DNA of 64,000 nt from Phytomonas francai (lineage: Eukaryota > Euglenozoa > Kinetoplastea > Trypanosomatida > Trypanosomatidae), in the NCBI GenBank assembly GCA_001766655.1, contig MJCC01000001.1, positions 556,599 through 620,598 of the forward strand. Reading direction: 5' to 3'. Positions 46,585 to 55,233 of this stretch are shown piece after piece. Made by a program: the position numbers and the translations under genes. The notes under the pieces are model-generated. The model was not told where the DNA came from and did not search any database. It saw only the letters and a program-made list of their open reading frames with translations. Within the stretch, counting starts at the first letter, position 1; every line of letters starts with the position of its first letter.

Positions 46585-46773
46585 ATGCTTTTCGGAGGTT
46601 TTGTCCCTCGTCGCTTCAATCAATTCAACCGAGACCCGTTTTGGATGGTTTTCGCCTTTTCACTTGGGGCGTGGTTTGGCGAATACCCAGCGTTGTGTTT
46701 AAAGTATAACGCATCTTCGCTTATCCTCGACCCCCACCGCTACGTATGGTCTCATCTTGACGAACATCACTAA
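46585..46773 (+). CDS. Small single-span protein, 62 residues, unknown
   Basis: 62 codons plus TAA, starting MLFGGFVPRRFNQFNRDPFW. A short Arg-containing start leads into a hydrophobic, aromatic span (FWMVFAFSLGAWFGEY, about 19-34). A tail then ends in HRYVWSHLDEHH. Local GC content rises within the frame, and a splice acceptor lies 7 bases before the ATG. Size and topology fit an accessory subunit of a mitochondrial inner-membrane complex, by analogy only. Together with the frames at 41971 and 44860 it makes three very small genes within 5 kb. Confidence 0.55.
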   Translation: MLFGGFVPRRFNQFNRDPFWMVFAFSLGAWFGEYPALCLKYNASSLILDPHRYVWSHLDEHH

Positions 46774-47421
46774 TGGGAAGTTTAGCTTTGCGATTCAGTC
46801 ATAAAAGACGGGCTATGTGCACTTGACACAGGTGCTCATTTTCTTCGCGTATTTCCCTTCCTTTTTCATCCTTCAAGATGTTCTATTAACCTGATCTCAG
46901 GGGGAGTGGGGAGTAATATTCACCTTGTCAGAGGGCGGTTTTATGGGTGTTCGCCTCTTATCGTGTAGGAAATTAGTAGTGGGCTTAGCAATGAGGAATA
47001 AATTCTTTTTTTACTAGGAATGTTATTATTCCCTAGCAAATGTGGCAAAAAAAAGGTTTTGCATTGGCTTTTTTATTTTGATGGTGCATATTTGCATGGG
47101 ACCTATTATTTTATCTTGAAATTTATGCCATTTCTTGTCAATCAATGGACACTTTATAAACTCCATTTTTTTTATTCTTTTTTTAAGTACCATTTCCTCC
47201 TCAATTATTCATTAGTATACTAAGATCGATCTATATCTTTTCTCAAATATCACCAAACGCATATTTATTTTTGGAGGTAAAGACAAGAAATAATCCTAAT
47301 TCCTATCATAATAATAACCGATTTTCTTTTTTAGCACGATTCCTGCTCTTCCTACGCGGTTACACACACACCAAGCCGGCAACCTCTTTCTTTCGAACCC
47401 GATCCCGAGGAGCGGTGCGCG
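46774..47421. other. Intergenic spacer
   Basis: AT- and T-rich. A pyrimidine tract at about 47321-47332 with AG at 47333-47334 gives an 87-base leader for the RGG protein. The GC content rises sharply from about 47390. No gene. Confidence 0.45.
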
Positions 47422-47886
47422 ATGAAGAACCGACTGATAGACCTGCTCATCTCGCTCGCCTGCGAGACGCTGGACCCGCCGAGCCTGGACGAGCTCAGCT
47501 ATTCGCTCCACAAGATCGCGCAGGAGGCGATGGACTTCCACGGGGGGGGAGGGGGCCGCGGCCGGTACGAGCGCGGCGGGCGGGGCGGCTTTCGCGGCGG
47601 CGGGAGGGGCGGCTTTCGCGGCGGCGACGACTTCGAGCCCCCGCGAGGGGCCTTTCGGGAGAGGGGACGCGGCAGCCGCGGCCGCGGCCCCCCCGACGAG
47701 CGCGCGTCGGACCGCCACCCGAACCCGGAGGCCGCGGAGAAGCCCGCCGAGCATAGGGACCCGAACACGCGGGAGGGGGAGCGGGCGAACGCGCGGGAGG
47801 GGGAGCGGGCGAACATGCACGAGAACCCCGACCGAAGGGGGCGTGGCTTCCGCGCACGGAACCACCACCGCCCGCGAAGGAATTAA
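47422..47886 (+). CDS. RGG/RG-rich RNA-binding-type protein
   Basis: 154 residues. A short ordered N-terminus (about 1-38, MKNRLIDLLISLACETLDPP then LDELSYSLHKIAQEAM) is followed by a Gly/Arg domain with RGRYERGGRGGFRGG repeated nearby as GRGGFRGG, and more RG pairs near 77-90. A tandem octapeptide AREGERAN/TREGERAN follows, then a basic end. RGG domains bind RNA and are substrates of arginine methyltransferases, which are prominent in trypanosomatids. There is no RRM or other folded RNA-binding domain. The N-terminal helix may mediate dimer formation (inference). The coding DNA is extremely GC-rich between two AT-rich spacers. Confidence 0.72.
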   Translation: MKNRLIDLLISLACETLDPPSLDELSYSLHKIAQEAMDFHGGGGGRGRYERGGRGGFRGGGRGGFRGGDDFEPPRGAFRERGRGSRGRGPPDERASDRHPNPEAAEKPAEHRDPNTREGERANAREGERANMHENPDRRGRGFRARNHHRPRRN

Positions 47887-48673
47887 TTAAAAGCAGTTTA
47901 GGATGGTTTGAATGGGTTTCATTTCATTTCATTTGTTAAAGTTTTTTTTAATTTGATTGCATAATGATTCGTAAACGCGTGGAATTTGCTAGCAAATTAT
48001 ATCGAATTCATTATTACAATTCCCAGCAATCGTTTGCCACGAATATGTATATATACATATACATACATTTAGAGAGAGGGAGGGAGGGAGGGGCAAAATA
48101 AAGGAGCACTGCCAGTGAGCTTCCATTGCAACAATCACGATGGCGCCTAAAAAATTTCACTGGCAAGTGTTACTCCGACAATTTTTTCCCCTTTAGTGGG
48201 TCTTATTTTAAAAAGTGCTACTGCGCTTCATATATAGTCAGATATCGGAATCGAATGATTAAAACCGAAAGTGTGCTTGTATTTCGTTTTCCCTCTAGTA
48301 GTTTACTCTTTGCTTCACAGTTTTATCTTATTTTCGCCTAATAACGTGTTAGAATGTTTTTCCCTTGATGTTTATGGATCATTTATTTCCCTTATATACC
48401 CCCTTCCCTCCCCCCCCCCCTCAAAAAAAAAGCCATTATAAATAAATCGAATTGGAAGGAACAGTAAGACAAAATAATACTAGAGCTCAGAAAATGTGTG
48501 GATCTAAGCGATTACAAACTGAAATCCTAAGTCGTTTCGATTAAGGACAGAAAGGATGCGTGCTAATCATAATGTGGCACTAAACTCCACTTTTCCTATG
48601 AAGCTTTTTTTACTTCAAAAAAAAACTCAAGTAATCTTTCATTAGGCTACCACTAATTTCACTCAAGAGGAAA
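47887..48673. other. Gene-poor stretch, first part
   Basis: AT-rich, with a TA/CA-rich patch near 48047-48068, a purine run at 48070-48092 and C11-TC-A9 at 48410-48431. An 18-codon frame beginning MAPKK at 48140 is too short to judge. No gene supported. Confidence 0.4.
48410..48431. repeat. Poly-C tract followed by poly-A
   Basis: C11, then TC, then A9. It parallels the arrangement downstream of Vps2. Confidence 0.8.
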
Positions 48674-48895
48674 ATGGCTAATTGAAAAGTAATCCACACC
48701 CACTGCCGCTGGCGTAAAAAAGGTTTCTCCTAATAAGGTTCAAGCGAAACTGTCAGCTGCACGAAAATCCGTGTTGAAGTCCGCCAAAAGTCGGTTAAGA
48801 AGCCTTCTTTAAAATATCAACCGGATCTGAAGAAGGCAGCCACGAAAAATGTCGCCACGGAGGCAATGGACGAAAAAAAGGTATTGATTCATTAA
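48674..48895 (+). pseudogene. Possible decayed Lys/Ala-rich (histone H1-like or KAP-like) gene
   Basis: After an ATG at 48674 that soon meets a stop, a second frame (48693-48812) reads Lys/Ala/Ser-rich protein, including VKKVSPNKVQAKLSAARKSV. It ends in a stop where a third frame takes over and continues in the same style to TAA at 48893-48895 (SVKKPSLKYQPDLKKAATKN). Lys, Ala, Ser, Pro and Val at this density recall the tails of kinetoplastid histone H1 and kinetoplast-associated proteins. The reading needs at least two frame changes, so if it was a gene it is broken. AAA-rich DNA can mimic this by chance; confidence is low. Confidence 0.3.
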
Positions 48896-49367
48896 ATAAC
48901 ACTTTTTCAGGTTTTTAAAATGTAGTGAGATACCTTCAGATTTCGTCCTTCTACTTAAACTTTTCCCCCTTTAATATTTGCAACCCCAAAGCCTTTCATT
49001 TACCTTCGAGAAGCAACAGAAAAGGTTGAATCATATACCTATAGAGAGAACTGAAATAAGTGGTCAATGCTTGAACAGTTCCTTTCTATAGATTAGGCTG
49101 GCTGAATTGATAACTGATCGATCAATATTATTTATTTATAGTATTTAATTTGCTTGGTTACAAAAAAAAACCTTTTCTCTAGGTAAAAATTCTTTCTAGT
49201 GTCTTACGATTTATGATTCAAGTATATTTTCCCTGTTTTACCGTACTTTAGTATGTGCATCATTTACAACCTGAATATTTTGGATTGTTAGTCCTTTTCA
49301 CAGTACTTATAAATTCTACTGTCTCAAGACTTTTTACCCTTTTTGTCGAATCATTGCTAGGAAACAT
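48896..49367. other. Gene-poor stretch, middle part
   Basis: AT-rich with no frames of interest. At its end a pyrimidine tract (about 49331-49347) and AG at 49359-49360 precede the ATG at 49368. Confidence 0.4.
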
Positions 49368-49544
49368 ATGAATTTTTTGGGATTCACTTTGTCGGAATAC
49401 TTCTCAATTTATATCAGAATATGCTCAAAAATAGTGTATAAAAGCCTCCAAATGCTTAGCAGCTATAAAACGAAAAACGTTGAACCGTTAGAACAAGCAT
49501 ATGCATCTTTAAAACACAAAGGGGAAAAGGAAGTTATTGGGTAA
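49368..49544 (+). CDS. Possible 58-residue small protein
   Basis: ATG frame of 58 codons plus TAA, starting MNFLGFTLSEYFSIYIRICS. The first half is hydrophobic-amphipathic (about 4-30) and the second half polar and charged, ending HKGEKEVIG. A splice-acceptor-like tract and AG lie 8 bases before the ATG. The stretch is otherwise empty for 2.8 kb, so a transcript here would make sense of the spacing. The codons are AT-rich like the surrounding spacer, which leaves chance as a serious alternative. Confidence 0.35.
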   Translation: MNFLGFTLSEYFSIYIRICSKIVYKSLQMLSSYKTKNVEPLEQAYASLKHKGEKEVIG

Positions 49545-50692
49545 CGTCTTTGCTATTTTCCCCAAAATATTGGTGATAATAGGAATCGCAGATCTCTGTG
49601 CATATACGTACACGTATACACTTCTGCATAATTTCTCTCTTTATCTTTGGTTTATATTTAAACTGTAAGGTTTTGTGTTTTGTCGAGTATTATCATACGG
49701 TTCCAACAACAAAAGCAATTACCTTTTGATATGGAATATGTAAAACCCTATCGGTTACATTAAATTGCCATTATTGAAGGTGTCGAAGAGATAGAGACTA
49801 AAATGGCAACGTCGATACCACACTATAATTCCCCTAATAAAGAGAAGTCTGGCAAGTACACATCATTTAGAGACAAGCAAAAACGAAAACGCTCAAGAGG
49901 AATGCCGCAGTAATGCAAAGACTATGCATAGTCTTTCGAAGGAGAAACAATACATTAATTTTTTAACACTGGGAATTAGATAAAAAAGTAATCATATCCA
50001 AGCGTTTCCTTGGTCTTTTCCTGCTTTCTTTCAAAAATCGGAATTACCCTTTTCTATATCCTGATAAACTGTATTCGCTTGTTTCCCTCATGAGGTTTGA
50101 TCCCACTGATCAAGATCGATGGTGTTTCCTTTTTCTACTGGATGCTTTATCTATACTTTGTTTAAACCACAAAGTTCATCTTTTAAAAGTGCTAATTGAA
50201 GCAAAATCTTTTTAAGGATTTTGGCCGTTTGTACTTATACGATCTAGCATTTTTTTCGTCTTTTTAAGATTTTATTGGCTTAAGTCGAGAACAAAAAAAA
50301 AGCTTATTCTCTCCTCATAATTTGTGTTCCAGCTCTATTTTACAACAAAATATGTATTTTCTATTCTTCATGACGCTATGAATTTTTAAATTTAGTGGTT
50401 ATTATTTGTTGCCTACTATTTAGATTGATTTGGTTTCCTCTGCTTTGTTTTTTCCTACAGTTTTTGGTATTAGTATATTCGTACATTTTCCCCCCTAAAG
50501 GATTTTTATATTTCAGACATCTATTATTTTAGAGGGCTTAACTGTGCTACTTTTTTGAATTTGTATATACGTTTCTCGTTAGGAAAAGTATAATATTGTA
50601 AATAAGACTTAAGATATACAAAATCGAATACGAATAGCGGTGAAGTTTTTAAAAGGAATAAAAAGGACATATTGAATATTGTGCGTATTAAA
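49545..50692. other. Gene-poor stretch, last part
   Basis: AT-rich. A 36-codon basic frame at 49803-49913 was seen but has no splice tract. Strong tracts ending AG at 50459-50460 and 50499-50500 would serve the eIF4E gene, giving leaders of about 190-230 bases. Confidence 0.4.
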
Positions 50693-51352
50693 ATGTCTGC
50701 TCAGCAAAAGGAGGAACCCAGCAATGTGCATCCGCTCAACCGCAGTTGGACGCTGTGGTACGACAGTTCATCAACGTATAACACAGAGAGCTGGGGGCTT
50801 TCCCTTGTTCCGATCATAACGGTGAAAACTGTCGAGGACTTCCTCCTCATGTTGAAGTACATAAAACCACTGCATGCCCTGCGTATGTCTGCTCAGTATC
50901 ATTTTTTCCAAGAAGGCGTGAAGCCCATGTGGGAAGATGAGGCAAACAAAGGTGGCGGTAAGTTGTGGGTCAATATCGATCCAAACAGTATTGTCAGCAC
51001 TAATAATCCAACAAAAGGTCTGTCGGAGGATGCTCCAATAGGTGCTTCGAATGCAAGCGGCCATGCGGCTACGGAAAGGGAGAAGGTCGATTTGGATTCA
51101 ATTTGGAGAAATGTGCTCATGGCACTTGTAGGGGAAACCCTTGAGGACCCAGATGATCCAGACTTGCACATAGTCGGTGTGGTGATGGCTAAGAGAAAAC
51201 ATCACAATCGTCTAGCTCTGTGGTTAAAGAATGGCAACAATGATCGAGCAATAGACTCGATTAAGAGTAGGCTAATTCAAGAAGCCCCACTCCGGGGATT
51301 AGCTCCCTTGACTTTCACGAAGCACAGTGACTTAGCAGGGGGGAAAAGTTGA
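50693..51352 (+). CDS. EIF4E: Cap-binding translation factor eIF4E (short kinetoplastid type)
   Basis: 219 residues from the ATG of MSAQQKEEPSN; an in-frame TTG seven codons earlier is ignored. The eIF4E fold is clear: HPLNRSWTLWYDSS, then W34 (equivalent of human W56), TVEDF, and GVKPMWEDE with W80-E81 (human W102-E103). These form the cap-stacking sandwich and the Glu that reads the guanine. The residue after TVEDF, L51, replaces the human W73 that contacts eIF4G and 4E-BPs. The spacing W34-17-L51-29-W80 equals that of the human protein. Kinetoplastids have six eIF4E paralogues; the short length suggests the EIF4E1/EIF4E2 group, not decided here. Confidence 0.92.
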   Translation: MSAQQKEEPSNVHPLNRSWTLWYDSSSTYNTESWGLSLVPIITVKTVEDFLLMLKYIKPLHALRMSAQYHFFQEGVKPMWEDEANKGGGKLWVNIDPNSIVSTNNPTKGLSEDAPIGASNASGHAATEREKVDLDSIWRNVLMALVGETLEDPDDPDLHIVGVVMAKRKHHNRLALWLKNGNNDRAIDSIKSRLIQEAPLRGLAPLTFTKHSDLAGGKS

Positions 51353-52090
51353 GTTGATGAGAAGTGCGTCGTTAGCGTCTTCTAATTATTTTTCGGGAAA
51401 TTAACTTTTTTTTCTTTCATACATTATTAGTTAGTACAACAACTTTGCGAATATGTCCTAAGAGGAAAAAGTTATACATTGTTTGAGTGGAGAAACATGA
51501 CTACGGAGGAAATAAGCAGGGGGTATTTTAGGCAGTCTATCAAAGGATTTGTGGCGTTGATTTGAGTTGGGTCATTTATAGTACATGTTGTGTGCTGATG
51601 TGAAGATGGGGTAAAAGCGCAAATCTTTTTCCTATTGTAAAAAAAAAAGGAATGTTTCTCATGAAAAATGTTGAAAGAGAATAAGACAATGCCTCCTCTT
51701 CTTGTTTCTTGAACATGTTTAGGGGGTATCTGTTTTTCAAATTTAACCGCTACAGACTTGTGTTGTTGAATCTGAGTTGAATGGAAAATGCACGAAAACA
51801 TGCAAAAAAAGGCTGATATTTTTTTAAAAAATCTTACTATTGAGATCCCTCTATGCGCATAATTAAATATCAATGCTTTTTCATCATTTTTCTATTACTC
51901 GTGCTTGTGCGCATATGGCTGAAGTACATTTTACTCATTACTGATTGGTTGCGTTGGTCGATGTGCCCATTCCCCTATATAGCTCGTATTGTACTTTATG
52001 ATTCATCAATTACCTTATTTGTTTTCCTGAATTGTTAAAAAAAAAAGAGATTTACTTCATCGAACCTCCAGTGGGAAATAAAAATAGAAA
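51353..52090. other. Intergenic spacer
   Basis: AT-rich. Open frames of 61 codons (51853-52038) and an antisense 133-codon frame lack coding character. AG at 52070-52071 after a pyrimidine-rich stretch is a candidate acceptor. Confidence 0.4.
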
Positions 52091-54673
52091 ATGTCAGCCC
52101 AAGGTAGCATGGTGATCACACCATTTGAAAGAAAATCAGCGAAGTATTTGCCATCCTGTGAGCTAAGCGGCAGTGCTGGAGTAAATATTGTATCGCTAAA
52201 TCAATCGAGGAGCAAGAATGGGGAAACCCCTCAGGCCTCGAAAAGTGTATCCATTGTGAATCCCACACCTTTCGACTCCGGATTCGTGACGGACGAGCTC
52301 CTCGAGCTCGCGGAAAAACTCTGCACGGTGGTTCCCCGCGGAGCGTATGAGAGCTTTGGGAGTGAGGTCGCGGTCGCCGTAGAGAACGCTGCGACCGTCT
52401 GCCGGCGGCCGCCGATCACCGTCCAATTCGAGGTCCCGCGCCGGATGCTCCTGCAGCACCACTCCGCCCACCACAGCTTCATCACGAAGGAGGCGAGTGA
52501 GGACAGCCGGGACCTGCGCGGGGCGCCCAATCCGCTCTATTCGGTCTTCCGCGGGGAGGCGGATGTGGGCGTGCAGGCGGTGGCGCGGCGCCGCGACGGC
52601 GCGGTGCAGACGCACTACGCCCCGCAAGTGAACGCGGCGGTGCAGGCCGTCCCCACCTTGGTGAACGCGTTCATCCACCACATGGAGCTACCACCGAAGG
52701 AGGATCCAGGCCTGATGGCCTTTCTTCACCACGTGCTACCGCGGACGTTGCACTGTCTGACTCAGAACGCCGAGGTTCCGATCTACACCGATGAGTACAT
52801 CCTGTTTCGCGAGGACGAGGCCATGATGGGCGGCTGTGATGATTTAGTCCTGCTGGAAAAGGGAAACTACGTGCACGCGGCCACCAAGAATCGCCGCATC
52901 ACGAGCGTCTCTTGGCGCAGCTCCCGCACAAAGGATGATTATATCTGCATCACCTCCATCGCCTCCCATGGCTTGGAGGAGCGCATCGATGAGCAGCGAC
53001 TGTGTGAAAGCAGCTTTGCTCTTGTCTGGGAACTAACGGATCCGATGCACCCGCGGTACATCCTAGAGGCTCCCGCCGAGGTGCAAGTCCTGAGCTTTAG
53101 CCCTGCATTTACCCACCTCATCGCAGGTGGTGGGATGAATGGTCAGGTGTACTTGTGGGATTTGAGTCTGGCGAGTAACACCACTGCAGAGGCACAGGTG
53201 CCCGAGACGTCGCAAAATACACACCCAACGCTTCCCCAGGAAGGTTTGAGTCAAATCTTGAATGAGAGCGGAAGAGGTAGTAGCTCGTTATACCCGTTGG
53301 ACGCTGCGGGCTTCAAGGGGGCTGGCGAGGTCCCGCCGTTGCCGAGTAGTGTGGAGGGGGTCACCTGGAAGAAATATGGCGATCTGTTGGTGCCGCAGCT
53401 ACAGCCCATTCAGTCCTCCCGCATCGAAATGTCGCACCGCCGGCCCGTGCACGGCATGCAATGGCTACCCCCAAGTGTCGAGTTTGCCTTCGATGGGAAG
53501 CAGGTGGCGGTGGAGCAGAGCCACCAGTTCGTGACCATCAGCGACGATGGCTGCGTGTACGTCTGGGACACGCGCCCCTCCCACCTCCCTGCGGACAAGC
53601 TCCGCAAGATCAAGCACCAGGTCCAGTCCAAAGGCGTCCACGCCGCGATTTGGGCGCCCCTGTTGAAGTACCCGCTCGTGCGACCGGACGGGCTTGGCGA
53701 GCTGATAGGGTTTCGCGTGTGCGTCGGGGGCCCGTCCGCGGGCGCGTTCTGCGTGGGCACCACCGACGGCGAGCTCGCCTCCTGCCGGATGGCCTCGCAG
53801 CGGGAGCAGACGCACCCCGCCCTGGGCCTCGCCGGCCGCGGCCCGAAGGAGGCGCGGGTGGTCCAGCACGTGGTCGCGCGAGCCCACGCGGGGCCGGTGG
53901 CCTGCGTCCAGCACCACCCCCTCATCACGGACGTTTGCCTAACCTGCGGCGATTGCGGCTTCAAGGTCTGGCGGCTCGGCATGGAAGCACCGCTGTACGC
54001 CTCGCCGAGGCTCAGCAGCCAGGTGACGTGCGCCGCGTGGTCACCGGTCCGCGCGGGGATCGTCTTCATCGGGATGGGGGATGGCAGAATTGAGGTGTGG
54101 GATCTACTTGACCGCAATAATGAACCGTTGCTCGTGCACCACCTCGTTCAGGACGCCATCTCCGTGTTGACGTTCAAACCTCTCCCCGCCACTCGCTCGC
54201 GGAAGTCGACCCAGCATGTCGTTATTGGGACTACCCTCGGCTCATTCCATTGGTACGTCTTGCCGAAAATACTCTCGCATGCCCCAAAGGGCGAGGCTTA
54301 TTACGTGCGCACTATGCTGGAGCGTGAGGCGCGTCGTGTGGCCTACTACAGTTGGCGATGGACAGAGCGAAGGCTTGAAATCGACCGATACGGCGCCAAT
54401 CTTCCCAAGATGTTGCCGATGGAGTTTTGGAACGCCACAAATGTGGTACTTACCATGACTCAAAATGGGGATTTTGTAGTAAAGGAAAAAGCAAATCTAC
54501 ACACTCTGACTGAAACTGGACGACGCAATAGTAACGATAGTTTGTATGACGAAAAATTTTACAACTTGAATCCTGAGCGTGACGATGCGCTACTGGAGAT
54601 GGTTGCAGCGATCCGAATGAGCGAAGAAGAAAATCTTAAAGATGACTCTCTAAATTTAACCGGGGATATCTAA
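52091..54673 (+). CDS. DNAI3: Axonemal inner-arm dynein intermediate chain IC140 (WDR63/DNAI3)
   Basis: 860 residues. The N-terminal 290 residues are mostly disordered and include repeated short motifs of the type DVGVQAV, GAVQTH and NAAVQAV. A WD40 propeller then runs from about 270 to 750. Diagnostic segments are PRYILEAPAEVQVLSFSP, IAGGGMNGQVYLWDL (about 345), ISDDGCVYVWDTR, and GIVFIGMGDGRIEVWDLLDR (about 657), which follow WDR63 closely. A charged helical tail follows the propeller. IC140 is a core subunit of the two-headed inner dynein arm I1/f and implies a motile flagellum. The length is close to the human protein of about 890 residues. The coding DNA is GC-rich from about 52280 to 54100 and AT-richer at both ends. 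Confidence 0.88.
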   Translation: MSAQGSMVITPFERKSAKYLPSCELSGSAGVNIVSLNQSRSKNGETPQASKSVSIVNPTPFDSGFVTDELLELAEKLCTVVPRGAYESFGSEVAVAVENAATVCRRPPITVQFEVPRRMLLQHHSAHHSFITKEASEDSRDLRGAPNPLYSVFRGEADVGVQAVARRRDGAVQTHYAPQVNAAVQAVPTLVNAFIHHMELPPKEDPGLMAFLHHVLPRTLHCLTQNAEVPIYTDEYILFREDEAMMGGCDDLVLLEKGNYVHAATKNRRITSVSWRSSRTKDDYICITSIASHGLEERIDEQRLCESSFALVWELTDPMHPRYILEAPAEVQVLSFSPAFTHLIAGGGMNGQVYLWDLSLASNTTAEAQVPETSQNTHPTLPQEGLSQILNESGRGSSSLYPLDAAGFKGAGEVPPLPSSVEGVTWKKYGDLLVPQLQPIQSSRIEMSHRRPVHGMQWLPPSVEFAFDGKQVAVEQSHQFVTISDDGCVYVWDTRPSHLPADKLRKIKHQVQSKGVHAAIWAPLLKYPLVRPDGLGELIGFRVCVGGPSAGAFCVGTTDGELASCRMASQREQTHPALGLAGRGPKEARVVQHVVARAHAGPVACVQHHPLITDVCLTCGDCGFKVWRLGMEAPLYASPRLSSQVTCAAWSPVRAGIVFIGMGDGRIEVWDLLDRNNEPLLVHHLVQDAISVLTFKPLPATRSRKSTQHVVIGTTLGSFHWYVLPKILSHAPKGEAYYVRTMLEREARRVAYYSWRWTERRLEIDRYGANLPKMLPMEFWNATNVVLTMTQNGDFVVKEKANLHTLTETGRRNSNDSLYDEKFYNLNPERDDALLEMVAAIRMSEEENLKDDSLNLTGDI

Positions 54674-55233
54674 AATGGCGAATTTTGCATGCATCTATTT
54701 TACAGTTACTGCAACTTGAAGGTTTTTTTCTTCGGATAATACTATGGAAGGTTTTTTTGAAACTATTAGTCGGAATATCCATGCGATGTAAATAGGAAAT
54801 ACTTGTCTTTCCTCAAAGCATTTCCACAAAGAAGGTTTGGAAAGCTCAAAAATGCATACGCACGCACACACACACACAAAAAAAAACAGAATGTATACGA
54901 TACATTAATAGACAAGTATGTGTGCATTTTATCCCGGTTTGAATACTGTGTGTCCAGGGGGTTGAATGTAAAGGTCATACGCATTAAAGCAACTTCTCAA
55001 GTCCTTAGTCCATCTACTGATTTATTTTATTAGATTTTCCTTTCAGCATATTGCCGTACGATAACTTTTTGCGTTTCTTTAGATTGGTTGACTCAACTAC
55101 TTTTAGGTAACAATTTGTTAGGTTCAGCTGGAACATATTCTATTATTCATAGTAATAAAACAATTTTTTGAAAGCAAATATTACTTTATTTATATCTTAA
55201 ACTTTAATCCCTTTCAACGATTGGCTTATTATA
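54674..55233. other. Intergenic spacer
   Basis: AT-rich with a CA-rich run and an A9 run near 54859-54889. AG at 55106-55107 after a T-rich tract is a candidate acceptor for the Bro1 gene. No gene. Confidence 0.4.

Noticed and set aside
49803..49913. 36-codon basic frame beginning MATSIPHYN
   Set aside because: No splice tract directly upstream and too short to judge.
51853..52038. 61-codon hydrophobic frame
   Set aside because: AT-rich DNA gives such hydrophobic frames by chance; no tract, no balanced composition.
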